From assembly GCF_007896845.1 (NCBI RefSeq), contig NZ_VOHS01000002.1:62001-126000 (forward strand): 64,000 nucleotides of DNA, written 5' to 3'. Made by a program: the position numbers and the translations under genes. How positions within the stretch are numbered: position 1 is the stretch's first letter; the number at the start of each line of letters is the position of its first letter. The notes beneath the pieces were generated by a model that saw nothing but the letters and a program-made list of their open reading frames with translations, was not told the DNA's origin and ran no database searches. Of the stretch, positions 1 to 8,624 are shown piece by piece. The stretch comes from Chitinophaga pinensis. GTDB taxonomy: Bacteria > Bacteroidota > Bacteroidia > Chitinophagales > Chitinophagaceae.

Positions 1-1
1 A

Positions 2-70
2 GCAATTGCATCACTTAGTATAAATGGTCTTGCCATTTTAATAGTCAATGAAGTGAAGGTAACAGATTAA
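2..70 (+). CDS. possible 3' end of a gene entering from the left
   Basis: One plus-strand frame stays open from the window edge to a TAA at 68-70, giving 22 residues of hydrophobic/mixed character (ending NEVKVTD). The other two plus frames close by about position 21. It would converge on darB. The fragment is too short to assign a family and may be chance. Confidence 0.3.
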   Translation, partial: AIASLSINGLAILIVNEVKVTD

Positions 71-80
71 AACTACCGCC

Positions 81-105
81 AATCCCTGATTCCTGATTCC
101 TGATT
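81..105. repeat. ATTCCTG heptamer microrepeat
   Basis: About three tandem copies of a 7-bp unit (CCTGATT) lie just past the darB stop codon. Related inverted copies occur at 45046-45063 and 45128-45160. No terminator-like stem forms here on its own. Confidence 0.6.
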
Positions 106-118
106 ATAAATAGTCTGA

Positions 119-1255
119 TTATACTACTGTAATGTGTGCATATGCATACGAGAATCTTGCGCTTTCCGGCACCATCATCACAATTGTCTGGCCTTTCTTC
201 AGCATATCATTGTTCAGCAGTTCTTCCAGCATCAGATAAGGAGAAGCGGTACCTACGTTACCTACTTTTGTCAGGTTGGTAAACCATTTTTCCTGTGGGA
301 TAGGTACGCCGAGGCGGGTGATCTCTTCATCAATTTTAAAGCGGAAGAATTCTGATGACAGGTGCGGCAGGAAGTAGTCCAGTTTGTCGAGGTCGATATT
401 GTAACGTTCTACCAGTTCTTTCCACATTTTAGCACCTGAAGGAACGATGTTAGCGCCCAGCAGGCGGGTATCCTGTTTAAAGGAGAACACGCTGTGCTGT
501 GCCCATTCGTCTGGCGTCATATCGATCCAGCCTGTAGTGCTGCCATCTTCATTTTTGATGGAACCTGCATACATACAGGTTTCCAGTTCGTGTGCATAGG
601 AGGCAATTTCTACCCAGTCTACACGCAGGGACAGGCCCTCTTCGTTTGGTTTATCCTGGAACAGGGCTGCACTGGCGCCATCGGACAGCATCCAGCGAAG
701 AAAATCTTTTTCGAAAGCAATGATGGGATTACTTTCCAGTTGCTTCAGGTTTTCAGCTTCGGGTTCGAATTTTTCTGCCAGCATCCAGCTGGAGAATTTT
801 TCAGAACCGGAGCTAACGGCATTGTTGGTGTTACCACATTTGATGGACATCCAGGCATATTTAAATGCCTGCATACCAGCGGCACATGCACCTGTAGCAG
901 CGATCAGTTCAACCGGCTGGCATTTCAGCAAACCATGCACCATAGCGGCGTGGTTTGGCAGCAGCTGATCAGGAGAAGTAGTTCCGCAAGCCAGTAGTTG
1001 CAATTGGCTCAGGGGGAATTTATCGTCAAACAGACTGTTTACAGCCGTGGCTGTCATTTCAGCATTTGAGTGAGTAGATTTACCTTCTTTATCCAGTGAA
1101 TAATAACGGGTTTTGATTTTATTATTTCCCAGAATTCTCAAACGGGCACGGGAAGGCTTTCCGTCCACCAGGCCCAAAATGCTTTCCATTTCATCATTCC
1201 CTACAGGCTCATTTGGCAAAAACTTAGCTAGCCTTGTAATATAAACTTCCTTCAT
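119..1255 (-). CDS. darB: beta-ketoacyl-ACP synthase III-like enzyme, DarB type
   Basis: A 378-residue thiolase-fold condensing enzyme of the FabH/KAS III class. The catalytic triad can be placed at Cys124 (in TGACAAG), His298 (in FLPHLSS) and Asn333 (in KVGNVGTASPY). The ATG at 1255 gives a full-length N-terminus. It lies next to a DarA-like gene on the same strand, and this pairing is known from dialkylresorcinol biosynthesis, where DarB condenses two acyl chains and DarA aromatizes the product; Bacteroidota use such resorcinols as the non-polyene part of flexirubin pigments. The DarB assignment therefore rests on neighbour plus family. The remaining flexirubin genes, if present, would lie left of the window. 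A 299-bp gap separates it from darA, so it may have its own promoter. Confidence 0.8.
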   Translation of the reverse strand: MKEVYITRLAKFLPNEPVGNDEMESILGLVDGKPSRARLRILGNNKIKTRYYSLDKEGKSTHSNAEMTATAVNSLFDDKFPLSQLQLLACGTTSPDQLLPNHAAMVHGLLKCQPVELIAATGACAAGMQAFKYAWMSIKCGNTNNAVSSGSEKFSSWMLAEKFEPEAENLKQLESNPIIAFEKDFLRWMLSDGASAALFQDKPNEEGLSLRVDWVEIASYAHELETCMYAGSIKNEDGSTTGWIDMTPDEWAQHSVFSFKQDTRLLGANIVPSGAKMWKELVERYNIDLDKLDYFLPHLSSEFFRFKIDEEITRLGVPIPQEKWFTNLTKVGNVGTASPYLMLEELLNNDMLKKGQTIVMMVPESARFSYAYAHITVV

Positions 1256-1554
1256 TTGAAATAGATTCCTGTTTTATTATAAGTAGATGCCCATCCTCCA
1301 TTTAAAGACTGGCTGTTGATTATTAACCTTTTATATTTCCATTGCAGGCTCCACGGTCTTTCAGCTGATAGGTCATTCCATCTCGGTTATGTCAATTACT
1401 CAAATGTCCGGTTTGCCCCTTTTTACGACTTTTTCACACACAAACGCCCGTAAATATAGAATACTCTACGGAAATTACCGTAAAACAGTCGTTTACATGT
1501 TGTCCCCTTTCAATAATTGTGCATAATTATGATCACATGACCAATCCCGAAGAC
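1256..1554. other. 299-bp gap between darB and darA with a near-palindrome
   Basis: No gene is visible. The only structure seen is TACGGAAATTACCGTA at 1467-1482, with 5-bp arms and an AATT core, about 210 bp upstream of darB. It could be an operator but no regulator is identified. Confidence 0.3.
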
Positions 1555-2475
1555 TTAGCGCAGATGTATTCCTTTATAGTATTTTACATCTTCCTGGAGC
1601 TTACCCTTATTTAACGCGAGTTTGAATATGGATGTTATCTTGGCCATAGGAGATAATACGAATATGCCGATCAGCAGTAATCCTCTGTACATCGATACTC
1701 TGCCCTGACGTTCTTTGGCGCCCGGACCACCTTTCGCACTGATGAATTTTGACCAGTAGCGGAATGCCCTGATGCCTCTGTCTTCCAGCAGGATCAGGTT
1801 TGGTAGCAGGTCTACAGCGCCCAGTTCCAGCAAGCGGGGTTGTAATGCGTCCCACTGACGGTCTTCCAATACTTTAGCGATCGGTTCTGCAAAACGTACG
1901 GATTCAACAATATCAGCTTCCTGTACACCTGCAGGTGGTAGCAGGGCGGTTGCTTCTTTCTTTCCTTTGAACTGCCATCTCAATACCGTGATCAGGGCGA
2001 CAAGGTTAGGCGATTTATCCACAAGTACAATGTTGCCTACCAGATGTGCACCTGCCTTATGCAGATATTCCTTTACTCTTTCCTGCGCGTTCAGCCACAT
2101 ATTACGACATCCCATCAGAGTGATCACAGGTTTACCTTTCAGCAAACGTGCTGCTGATTCACTCTGCAAAAATGCTGCCGTAGGCTGTGATGGAGACAGG
2201 AACCAGGGTTGATAAGCCAGGATAACAAGATCAAAGTGCTCATCCGGGTTCACTTTCAGAGGAGCAATGGCACCCGGTTTTCCTAATACCGTTTCTGGCA
2301 TCGTATCGTAGAAAACCTGCTTTTTCCATGGGAACTCAAATGGTTTCACTGGTTTTAATTCTTCGTATACGATGGTTGCTTTATCCTGTAAAGGGCCTAA
2401 TACCGTATCCACGATTCGCTTTAATTGACCTGTTTGCGTGTAATATACAACCAGGATCTTAGGTCGTTCAATCAT
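1555..2475 (-). CDS. darA: dialkylresorcinol condensing enzyme DarA-like
   Basis: A 306-residue protein whose N-terminus matches the flavodoxin-like start seen in DarA proteins (ILVVYYTQTGQLKRIVD, residues 7-23, phosphate-binding loop type). The central part keeps the alternating beta/alpha pattern. A hydrophobic stretch near residues 258-280 (YRGLLLIGIFVLSP) may attach it to the membrane, fitting a lipid substrate. In characterised pathways DarA acts with the ketosynthase DarB to form and aromatize the resorcinol ring. It is the upstream member of the pair on the minus strand. Function is inferred from family and from the adjacent DarB; simple flavodoxin-family reductase is the alternative. 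Confidence 0.75.
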   Translation of the reverse strand: MIERPKILVVYYTQTGQLKRIVDTVLGPLQDKATIVYEELKPVKPFEFPWKKQVFYDTMPETVLGKPGAIAPLKVNPDEHFDLVILAYQPWFLSPSQPTAAFLQSESAARLLKGKPVITLMGCRNMWLNAQERVKEYLHKAGAHLVGNIVLVDKSPNLVALITVLRWQFKGKKEATALLPPAGVQEADIVESVRFAEPIAKVLEDRQWDALQPRLLELGAVDLLPNLILLEDRGIRAFRYWSKFISAKGGPGAKERQGRVSMYRGLLLIGIFVLSPMAKITSIFKLALNKGKLQEDVKYYKGIHLR

Positions 2476-2581
2476 AAAAGGAATAGGAGGTTCAACAATT
2501 GAAGCCGTAAACTTACGAAAAACAACTGTAGGTAAAAGATATTTTTTTGTTATATGAATCGCTGTCGTCCTTAATAAAAAT

Positions 2582-2615
2582 GCCCGCCGGAAGGTGTTGA
2601 CACTTTCCGGCGGGC
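2582..2615 (-). terminator. intrinsic terminator of the methyltransferase gene
   Basis: A GC-rich perfect 11-bp stem (GCCCGCCGGAA / TTCCGGCGGGC) can be extended inward by five more pairs. On the minus strand it is followed by ATTTTTATTA. It lies about 200 bp past the stop at 2816. Confidence 0.75.
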
Positions 2616-2686
2616 CGTAAATTATAAAGAAGTAATTAATTATCTGCTATCGGATCATCAGCTTTTCGCTGTGTCTTGTGCCCTAG

Positions 2687-2732
2687 CCAGGTACTGCCAT
2701 ATCCTCTGCATTCGTTTACAGCAGTACCGTGG
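2687..2732. repeat. imperfect hairpin in the 340-bp gap
   Basis: The arms CCAGGTACTGC (2687-2697) and GCAGTACCGTGG (2721-2732) pair with one bulged base around a 23-nt loop. There is no U-tract, so termination is unlikely. The rest of 2476-2815 shows no gene. Confidence 0.4.
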
Positions 2733-2815
2733 CCAAAGGACTTAATAAGTTGTATAACAGTCACAAAGATGCTGAAAGATGCTATCTGAACCGTATTATA
2801 AATGTTAAAGAGTAC

Positions 2816-3484
2816 TTAAATTTTAATTCCCCGTAAACAAATATTCTCCAGTTGAACAGTAGCTCCGCCACCCTGCGGTGTTTTAGCTTCTTCCGTTGCT
2901 GTTATTACTTCAGCTACTTTAAACCCATTTTTCTGTAAGAGGGCTTCTGCTTCTTCTACATTATATAAAGTAAATCCGTGCGCACTGAATGGCAACTGCA
3001 TCATAGACTCCGCTGAGCGGATAGCCAGTATCAGTTCTCCGCCTGTTTCCAGTACCCGGTATATGGCCCTGAGTGCCACAGCAGGATCGTCCCAGAAGTA
3101 CAACACATTCGCAGCGAATACCTTTGTGAAGGAAGCATCTGCAAAAGGCATGGCTTCCGCTTTCCCGAGGTGCAGTTCCACAGTACCATTTACGATACGT
3201 GCATCATTTGCACGGGTAGCCTCTTCTACCATCAGATCTGACATATCCAGTCCCGTATAGCGGATAGCTGCTTCTTTTTCAAATAATGCGGGAATGAAAT
3301 AACCATTCCCAAAACCAATTTCCAGTACCCTGTCCTGCGGTTTGAGTCCCAGAAAATCGAGTACCATATTATATAATGCGGCATTGGACTTATTCATAGC
3401 CAATCCTACCTTAATGCCGTCTTCACCTGCCGGCTCGCGCAGCTGACGTGCTACATCTGCTGCATTCATTGCTGGTTTTTCCAT
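2816..3484 (-). CDS. class I SAM-dependent methyltransferase
   Basis: A 222-residue stand-alone methyltransferase. Motif I is at residues 53-61 (VLEIGFGNG), the acidic residue of motif II follows in TGLDMSD, and a motif-IV-like segment (KVFAANVLYFWDD) is present, all typical of the Methyltransf_11 type. The substrate is unknown. An internal ATG at codon 6 is an alternative start. It is transcribed alone, with its own terminator downstream and the DUF2807 gene's terminator upstream, so it is probably monocistronic. No neighbour points to a pathway. Confidence 0.85.
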   Translation of the reverse strand: MEKPAMNAADVARQLREPAGEDGIKVGLAMNKSNAALYNMVLDFLGLKPQDRVLEIGFGNGYFIPALFEKEAAIRYTGLDMSDLMVEEATRANDARIVNGTVELHLGKAEAMPFADASFTKVFAANVLYFWDDPAVALRAIYRVLETGGELILAIRSAESMMQLPFSAHGFTLYNVEEAEALLQKNGFKVAEVITATEEAKTPQGGGATVQLENICLRGIKI

Positions 3485-3546
3485 TGTATCGCTATTAATG
3501 AATAATGAGTTATTAACATTCCTGTCCCTTTTCGCTTAAAAAGCAA

Positions 3547-3589
3547 AAGCCAGACAGGCTATCACGTTGTACGCTACCCTGTCTGGCTT
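3547..3589 (-). terminator. intrinsic terminator of the DUF2807 lipoprotein gene
   Basis: A perfect 12-bp stem (AAGCCAGACAGG / CCTGTCTGGCTT) with a 19-nt loop is followed on the minus strand by TTGCTTTTT. It starts 22 bp past the stop of the lipoprotein gene. Confidence 0.85.
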
Positions 3590-3610
3590 CCTTATTAAAA
3601 TTTGTCGCTG

Positions 3611-4330
3611 TTAATCTTTGTGTACTGACCCTGAGCCGGCAATACTGGAGGTGACCTCCGGACTTCCTTTATAGCTCACGTCTCCTGATCCTACAATCTT
3701 TGCATTCAGTTTCAGGCTGGCGTGCACATCTGCATTACCACTACCGGCGATCGTCACTTTCGTGTTTTCTGTATGCAGCTCTGCGCCTTCAAAATTACCG
3801 CTTCCAGCCATACTAACCTCGAGATCTTTTGTTTCGCCTGTCAGTTTGATGTCGCCGGAACCGGCAGAAGAAGCGATCACCCGTGGGCTGTTCACTGCTG
3901 CCACCACATTACCCGCGCCAGTCAGCTTAAAGCGTACCGGCTCGGAATTTTCCAGAGTATTGGTCACCACGATATTGCCACTGCCCGACAGAGACAGCTG
4001 ATACACATCGGGGGCTGTTATTTTTATCTTGATGCCATGATGAGACTTAATAGAAACATCGTCTTTCAGATCTACTACCAGCTCGTCATCATGTACGTTC
4101 AGTTCTATATATGGCAGGATGTTGTCATCCGCCTCAATAATGGCTGCCTGAGCAGGTCCCTGCGTAAATTCCACATCCATAGACCCTTTCAGGGCTACTT
4201 TGCTATACGAGCCTGTAACTGAACGGGTTTCCGTAGAGACGTTACCGCTGCCTTTGAGGCGAGGGCCGCCGCAGCTCTGCAGGACAAACAATAGAAGGGC
4301 AAATCCTGAAACATAAAGGACTTTTTTCAT
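3611..4330 (-). CDS. DUF2807 (head GIN domain) lipoprotein
   Basis: A 239-residue exported lipoprotein: basic start, hydrophobic segment and lipobox LQSC with Cys20, followed by GGPRLKGSGN. The body is a single DUF2807/GIN-type repeat domain with recurring GSGN/GSGD turns (for example SGSGNIVVT, GAGNVVAA, SAGSGDIKL, AGSGNFEG), which suggests a beta-solenoid. Members are common in Bacteroidota and are sometimes annotated as putative autotransporter adhesins; no activity is established. It is divergent from guaA with 135 bp between start codons. Confidence 0.88.
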   Translation of the reverse strand: MKKVLYVSGFALLLFVLQSCGGPRLKGSGNVSTETRSVTGSYSKVALKGSMDVEFTQGPAQAAIIEADDNILPYIELNVHDDELVVDLKDDVSIKSHHGIKIKITAPDVYQLSLSGSGNIVVTNTLENSEPVRFKLTGAGNVVAAVNSPRVIASSAGSGDIKLTGETKDLEVSMAGSGNFEGAELHTENTKVTIAGSGNADVHASLKLNAKIVGSGDVSYKGSPEVTSSIAGSGSVHKD

Positions 4331-4428
4331 GCTGGTTGATATTTAGTTGAGTTTTAAAATGGCGATTAAAAAACATGTGTTACACGAATATAAGAACAAA
4401 CCCTTACAGACTATTCGCATTTTCAAAC

Positions 4429-4458
4429 TTGGGATTTCGTATTTGGCCGTTATCTTTG
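4429..4458 (+). promoter_or_regulatory. guaA promoter, Bacteroidota type, near-leaderless
   Basis: TTG at 4429-4431, a 19-bp spacer, then TATCTTTG at 4451-4458 match the Bacteroidota sigma consensus TTG-N19/20-TAnnTTTG. The guaA ATG is only 7 nt after the -7 box, so transcription should start at or next to the start codon. Confidence 0.8.
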
Positions 4459-4465
4459 CACCACC

Positions 4466-6004
4466 ATGACAGAAAAGATACTTATACTCGACTTTGGTTC
4501 CCAGTACACGCAGCTGATTGCACGCAGTATCAGGGAGTTGAACATTTATTGTGAGATCAAGCCTTGTCTCGCACCTATTCAGTGGGATGACACGGTGAAA
4601 GGCATTATTCTTTCCGGTAGTCCGTTTTCCGTAAACGATGCCGGTGCTCCAACCGTTGACATTGCTGCCATGGCGGCAAAAGTACCGGTACTGGGTGTGT
4701 GCTACGGCGCTCAGCTGACAGCCAAAGTATTTGGCGGCGAAGTGGCTAAAAGCTCCATCCGTGAATACGGTCGTGCCTTTATGGACCACGGAAACAAGGA
4801 AGAAAAGCTCCTGTATGATATCTCTTCCCGTAGCCAGGTATGGATGAGCCACTCAGATACCATCGTCAGGATGCCTGAAGGTTTTGAGATCATCGCACAT
4901 ACCGACAACATCCCGGTAGCTGCTTTCAAATCTGAAACAGTTGCCAAACACCCGATCCTGGGTCTGCAGTTCCACCCGGAAGTAACGCATTCACTGGAAG
5001 GTAAACAGTTGCTGCGCAACTTTCTGGTACACATCTGTGGATGTACACAGGACTGGACACCAGCAGCTTTTGTACAGGAAACGATCGACAAGATCAAAGC
5101 ACAGGTAGGCAATAAGAAAGTAGTAATGGCGCTGAGCGGTGGTGTTGACTCCACTGTAGCGGCAGAACTGATCCATAAAGCCATCGGTAGCAACCTGTAT
5201 TGCATATTCGTGGATAACGGCCTGCTCCGTAAAAACGAATTTGAAAACGTACTGGATTCCTATAAACATATGGGTCTGAACGTAAAGGGCGTAAACGCAA
5301 AAGATCTCTTCTACGGAGAACTGAATGGCGTGAGCGATCCTGAGAAGAAGCGTAAGATCATTGGCCGTCTGTTCATCGAGGTATTCCAGCAGGAAGCCAA
5401 CCTCCTGAAAGACATCTCCTTCCTTGGTCAGGGTACTATCTATCCTGATGTGATCGAGTCTGTTTCTGTAAATGGTCCTTCCGTTACAATCAAATCTCAC
5501 CACAACGTAGGTGGTTTACCAGAGAAAATGAACATGGGACTGGTTGAGCCTCTGCGTTTCCTCTTCAAAGATGAAGTAAGACGTGTAGGTCGCGAGATCG
5601 GTATCAGTGAAATATTCCTCGGCCGTCATCCTTTCCCGGGTCCCGGTCTGGCTATCCGTATCCTCGGTGAAATCACGCCGGAGAAGGTAGCGATGCTGCA
5701 GGAAGCAGACGCGGTATATATCGACGGACTGCGTGAAGCAGAACTCTATGATAAAGTATGGCAGGCAGGTACGATCCTGTTGCCGGTACAGAGCGTAGGT
5801 GTGATGGGAGATGAGAGAACGTACGAATTCACTGTTGCACTCCGTGCCGTGACTTCTGTAGATGGTATGACTGCCGACTGGGCACATCTGCCATATGAGT
5901 TCCTCGCAAAAATGTCTAATGATATTATCAATAAAGTGAAAGGGATTAACCGTGTGGTGTACGATATCAGTTCAAAACCGCCGGCTACCATCGAATGGGA
6001 ATAA
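4466..6004 (+). CDS. guaA: GMP synthase (glutamine-hydrolysing)
   Basis: A 512-residue enzyme converting XMP to GMP with glutamine and ATP, the last step of guanine nucleotide synthesis. The N-terminal class I glutamine amidotransferase domain has nucleophile Cys79 (GVCYGAQ) and His170/Glu172 (LQFHPEV). The ATP-pyrophosphatase domain has the PP-loop SGGVDS at 224-229, and the C-terminal dimerisation domain ends in [11 protein letters not shown], the usual family terminus. Length and all catalytic residues are normal. It is transcribed alone from a promoter abutting the start codon, and a hairpin follows the stop. Confidence 0.98.
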   Translation: MTEKILILDFGSQYTQLIARSIRELNIYCEIKPCLAPIQWDDTVKGIILSGSPFSVNDAGAPTVDIAAMAAKVPVLGVCYGAQLTAKVFGGEVAKSSIREYGRAFMDHGNKEEKLLYDISSRSQVWMSHSDTIVRMPEGFEIIAHTDNIPVAAFKSETVAKHPILGLQFHPEVTHSLEGKQLLRNFLVHICGCTQDWTPAAFVQETIDKIKAQVGNKKVVMALSGGVDSTVAAELIHKAIGSNLYCIFVDNGLLRKNEFENVLDSYKHMGLNVKGVNAKDLFYGELNGVSDPEKKRKIIGRLFIEVFQQEANLLKDISFLGQGTIYPDVIESVSVNGPSVTIKSHHNVGGLPEKMNMGLVEPLRFLFKDEVRRVGREIGISEIFLGRHPFPGPGLAIRILGEITPEKVAMLQEADAVYIDGLREAELYDKVWQAGTILLPVQSVGVMGDERTYEFTVALRAVTSVDGMTADWAHLPYEFLAKMSNDIINKVKGINRVVYDISSKPPATIEWE

Positions 6005-6022
6005 AGCCTTTACACCGTATTT

Positions 6023-6078
6023 AGAAACGCTTAATGCTGAGGCACTTATACATTTGAGCCGCGGCATTAAGCGTTTCT
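6023..6078 (+). terminator. probable guaA terminator hairpin
   Basis: A 15-bp stem (AGAAACGCTTAATGC / GCATTAAGCGTTTCT) with a 26-nt loop lies 18 bp after the guaA stop. The following sequence is only weakly U-rich, so it may act as an RNA-end hairpin rather than a classical terminator. Confidence 0.55.
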
Positions 6079-6110
6079 TATGCTGTATACAGGAACGATT
6101 TTTGTAATTA

Positions 6111-7442
6111 ATGATCGCTATGAGTAAATCCAAAATATGCAGTCTGACAGTCACTGCCTGTGCACTGACCGTCCTGCTGTCTGCCTGTTCGCTGTTCAAG
6201 AGCAGCACCAGCAGCCCTACTGCCCCGCCAACAACTGTCACAAAGCCTAAAGAGGAAGAGAAGAAAAAGGAAGAGAAAAAGAAGGAAGAAAAAGCAGCAC
6301 CATTTAATGTACCTGCCTTTGCCCGGGAAGTAAAAAAAGATGTGTATAATGTTGCACTCTTCGCTCCCCTCTATCTTGATTCTGTATTCACCAATGGTAC
6401 CGAAATCCCCGGTCGTACACTGCCACGCTATGTGCTGTCAGGCCTTGATTTTTATGAAGGTGCACAGCTTGCGCTGGATAGCCTGCAACAGCAGGGGGTG
6501 AAACTCAATGTATTCGTTTATGACAGTAAATCCAGAACACATGATATCGGTGATCTGAAGAAAAATAAAGCTTTTGATAATACTGACCTGATCATTGCAG
6601 CAGTAAGCGCACCTGAAATTCAGGAACTCAGTAATATCGCGAAAGACAAACAAATCAATCTGGTATCTGCCACCTATCCGAATGACGGCGGTATCTCCGA
6701 AAATCCGTTCCTGCTGATCACCAACAGCATGCTGAGAACACACGGAGAAGCCCTGCACCGTTATCTGCAGGAGGCATTCTCCAACAAGAATATCCTGCTG
6801 TTCCATAAGAATAGTCCTTTCGAAAAACGCCTTGCAGCTGATTTCAAAGCGGACTATGATAAAATGCAAAGTGGTAAAAAATCACGTATCCGTGAAGTGG
6901 TATGGAGTGATGCAATGACTGATAGCGAACTGTCACAGTTCCTGCTCGCCGATCGCCCAAACCTTTGCGTAGTAGCGGCACTGGATGAAACCAATGCAAA
7001 AGCCATCCTGCGTAAACTGAGTGTACAGACAGCTACTTATCCTATTCAGGTGTATGGTATGCCTACCTGGGATGTGATGAAGTTCAAAGAACCTGAACTG
7101 AAGGATATGCAGATCTACTACACCTCTCCGTATTTCAATGATAAAACGGATGCTTACAGCCGCTATATCACTGATTACTTCAAACGTGTGTACAAATCCC
7201 GTCCTTCTGATATGGCTTTCAAAGGATTTGAACTCACCTGGTACTTCGTGAAACAGCTGACTGATAAAGGTGTTTACTTCAACAGTGGTGTCAACGATCC
7301 TTCTAAAAAAGTGTTTAATAACTTAAACTATCAGCCGGTATACCTGAAAGAAGGTTCCACCATACCTGATTACTTTGAGAACAAGAACATCAATATTATT
7401 CAGAAGAATGACAGTGCAGACGTGAGGATGAATTTCCAGTAA
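6111..7442 (+). CDS. periplasmic-binding-protein-like lipoprotein
   Basis: A 443-residue lipoprotein with lipobox LLSAC (Cys26 counted from 6111, or Cys23 from the ATG at 6120). A Ser/Thr/Pro linker and a strongly charged Lys/Glu run (about residues 46-63) follow. From about residue 80 the sequence resembles a type 1 periplasmic binding fold (VALFAPLYLDS, LSGLDFYEGAQLALDSLQQQG, INLVSATYPNDGG), as in receptor-type ligand-binding or LivK-like proteins. No permease or ATPase is nearby, so it is probably not part of a classical ABC importer; the ligand is unknown. It is followed by a strong terminator. Confidence 0.75.
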   Translation: MIAMSKSKICSLTVTACALTVLLSACSLFKSSTSSPTAPPTTVTKPKEEEKKKEEKKKEEKAAPFNVPAFAREVKKDVYNVALFAPLYLDSVFTNGTEIPGRTLPRYVLSGLDFYEGAQLALDSLQQQGVKLNVFVYDSKSRTHDIGDLKKNKAFDNTDLIIAAVSAPEIQELSNIAKDKQINLVSATYPNDGGISENPFLLITNSMLRTHGEALHRYLQEAFSNKNILLFHKNSPFEKRLAADFKADYDKMQSGKKSRIREVVWSDAMTDSELSQFLLADRPNLCVVAALDETNAKAILRKLSVQTATYPIQVYGMPTWDVMKFKEPELKDMQIYYTSPYFNDKTDAYSRYITDYFKRVYKSRPSDMAFKGFELTWYFVKQLTDKGVYFNSGVNDPSKKVFNNLNYQPVYLKEGSTIPDYFENKNINIIQKNDSADVRMNFQ

Positions 7443-7468
7443 GCATTGTTCTATATATCATTTACATG

Positions 7469-7502
7469 AAAAGAGTGTGTCTTCCCGGCACACTCTTTTT
7501 TT
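7469..7502 (+). terminator. intrinsic terminator
   Basis: An 11-bp stem (AAAAGAGTGTG / CACACTCTTTT) with a 9-nt loop is followed by a run of T. It lies 26 bp after the lipoprotein stop. Confidence 0.9.
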
Positions 7503-7514
7503 ATGTGGTAATAG

Positions 7515-7529
7515 TTAGCACGCTTGCTA
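7515..7529. promoter_or_regulatory. inverted repeat upstream of the repair exonuclease gene
   Basis: TTAGCACGCTTGCTA holds TAGCA and TGCTA around a 4-bp spacer, 60 bp before the ATG of the exonuclease gene. The half-site TTAGCA also occurs next to the S24 repressor promoter (17871-17876). Operator function is a guess. Confidence 0.25.
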
Positions 7530-7589
7530 TAACTGCCACTGAATGACTAATTTCCCTGTCATTTGCATGAAAATTGTATCATCTTCTAT

Positions 7590-8615
7590 ATGCAGGTACT
7601 CCAATTCACTGACAAAGGTATTTATTGTCCGGCGGGCGACTTCTACATAGACCCCTGGCAGCCCGTGGAAAGGGCTGTTATCACCCACGCACATTCCGAT
7701 CACGCCCGTTATGGCAGCAAGCATTATCTCTGTCATCACGACAGCGTTTATTTATTGCAGCTCCGGCTCGGACAGGATATCAGCGTACAGGGGGCGGCCT
7801 TTGGTGAAGTGATACGCTATAATGGGGTCAGTATTTCCCTGCATCCTGCCGGTCATATTATCGGCTCCGCACAGGTCAGGGTGCAACAGGGCAATGAAGT
7901 GTGGGTGTTCAGCGGGGACTATAAAGTAGAAAATGATGGCATTTCAGGACAATTTGAACCGGTACCCTGTAATACATTCATTACAGAATGCACGTTTGGT
8001 CTGCCGATATACAACTGGCAACCGCAAGCGGTTATTTTCAGTAATATCCGGCAGTGGGTACATGACAATCAGGCAGCAGGTAAAAACAGTGTGATCCTTG
8101 GATACAGCCTTGGGAAAGCCCAGCGCCTGCTCTACCATTTACGCGATGTGACCGACCAGATCTGGGCACATGGTGCGATCTATATTCCCCATCAGCTGTT
8201 GCGTGAGAAAGGCTGGGACCTGCCGGAAATACATCGTATTACACCAGAAACGCCGGCATCAGCCTATAAAAACAATCTCATTATCGGACCACCATCTGCT
8301 GCCGATACCTCATGGATGCGGCGGTTCAATCCTTATGCACTCGGTGTATGCAGCGGATGGATGCAGGTACGCGGACATATGCGACGGCGTAATGCAGATG
8401 CAGGATTTGCCCTTTCTGATCATGCCGACTGGACAGGGCTCTTACAGGCAGTCAGAGCAACAGGTGCGGAAAAAGTCTATACCACACATGGTTTCAGCAG
8501 CGCTTTTGCCCGTTATCTGACTGAAAATGGTATTCCTGCGCAGGAAGTAAAGACTGAATACGGTGATACCGACGAAGAACTGAATATACCGGAAACGACT
8601 TCCAATGAGCAATAA
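7590..8615 (+). CDS. ligase-associated DNA exonuclease, metallo-beta-lactamase fold
   Basis: A 341-residue enzyme of the metallo-beta-lactamase/beta-CASP-like superfamily. The metal motif HAHSDH is at residues 33-38, and further metal-site histidines follow (HPAGHIIGSAQ, ALSDHADW). The start is taken at the ATG at 7590, since the N-terminus MQVLQFTDKGIYCPAGDFYI is the usual family start; an upstream in-frame TTG at 7563 is less likely. The ligase gene begins 9 bp after its stop. This is the arrangement known for the ligase-associated repair set (exonuclease, ATP ligase, Lhr-like helicase, PdeM phosphoesterase). A DNA-end-processing role is inferred from that association. Confidence 0.9.
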   Translation: MQVLQFTDKGIYCPAGDFYIDPWQPVERAVITHAHSDHARYGSKHYLCHHDSVYLLQLRLGQDISVQGAAFGEVIRYNGVSISLHPAGHIIGSAQVRVQQGNEVWVFSGDYKVENDGISGQFEPVPCNTFITECTFGLPIYNWQPQAVIFSNIRQWVHDNQAAGKNSVILGYSLGKAQRLLYHLRDVTDQIWAHGAIYIPHQLLREKGWDLPEIHRITPETPASAYKNNLIIGPPSAADTSWMRRFNPYALGVCSGWMQVRGHMRRRNADAGFALSDHADWTGLLQAVRATGAEKVYTTHGFSSAFARYLTENGIPAQEVKTEYGDTDEELNIPETTSNEQ

Positions 8616-8624
8616 AGTCAGGTT

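Noticed and set aside
494..997. Long open frame on the strand opposite darB
   Set aside because: Cys/Phe/His-rich translation with no family likeness; it lies fully inside the well-supported darB gene.
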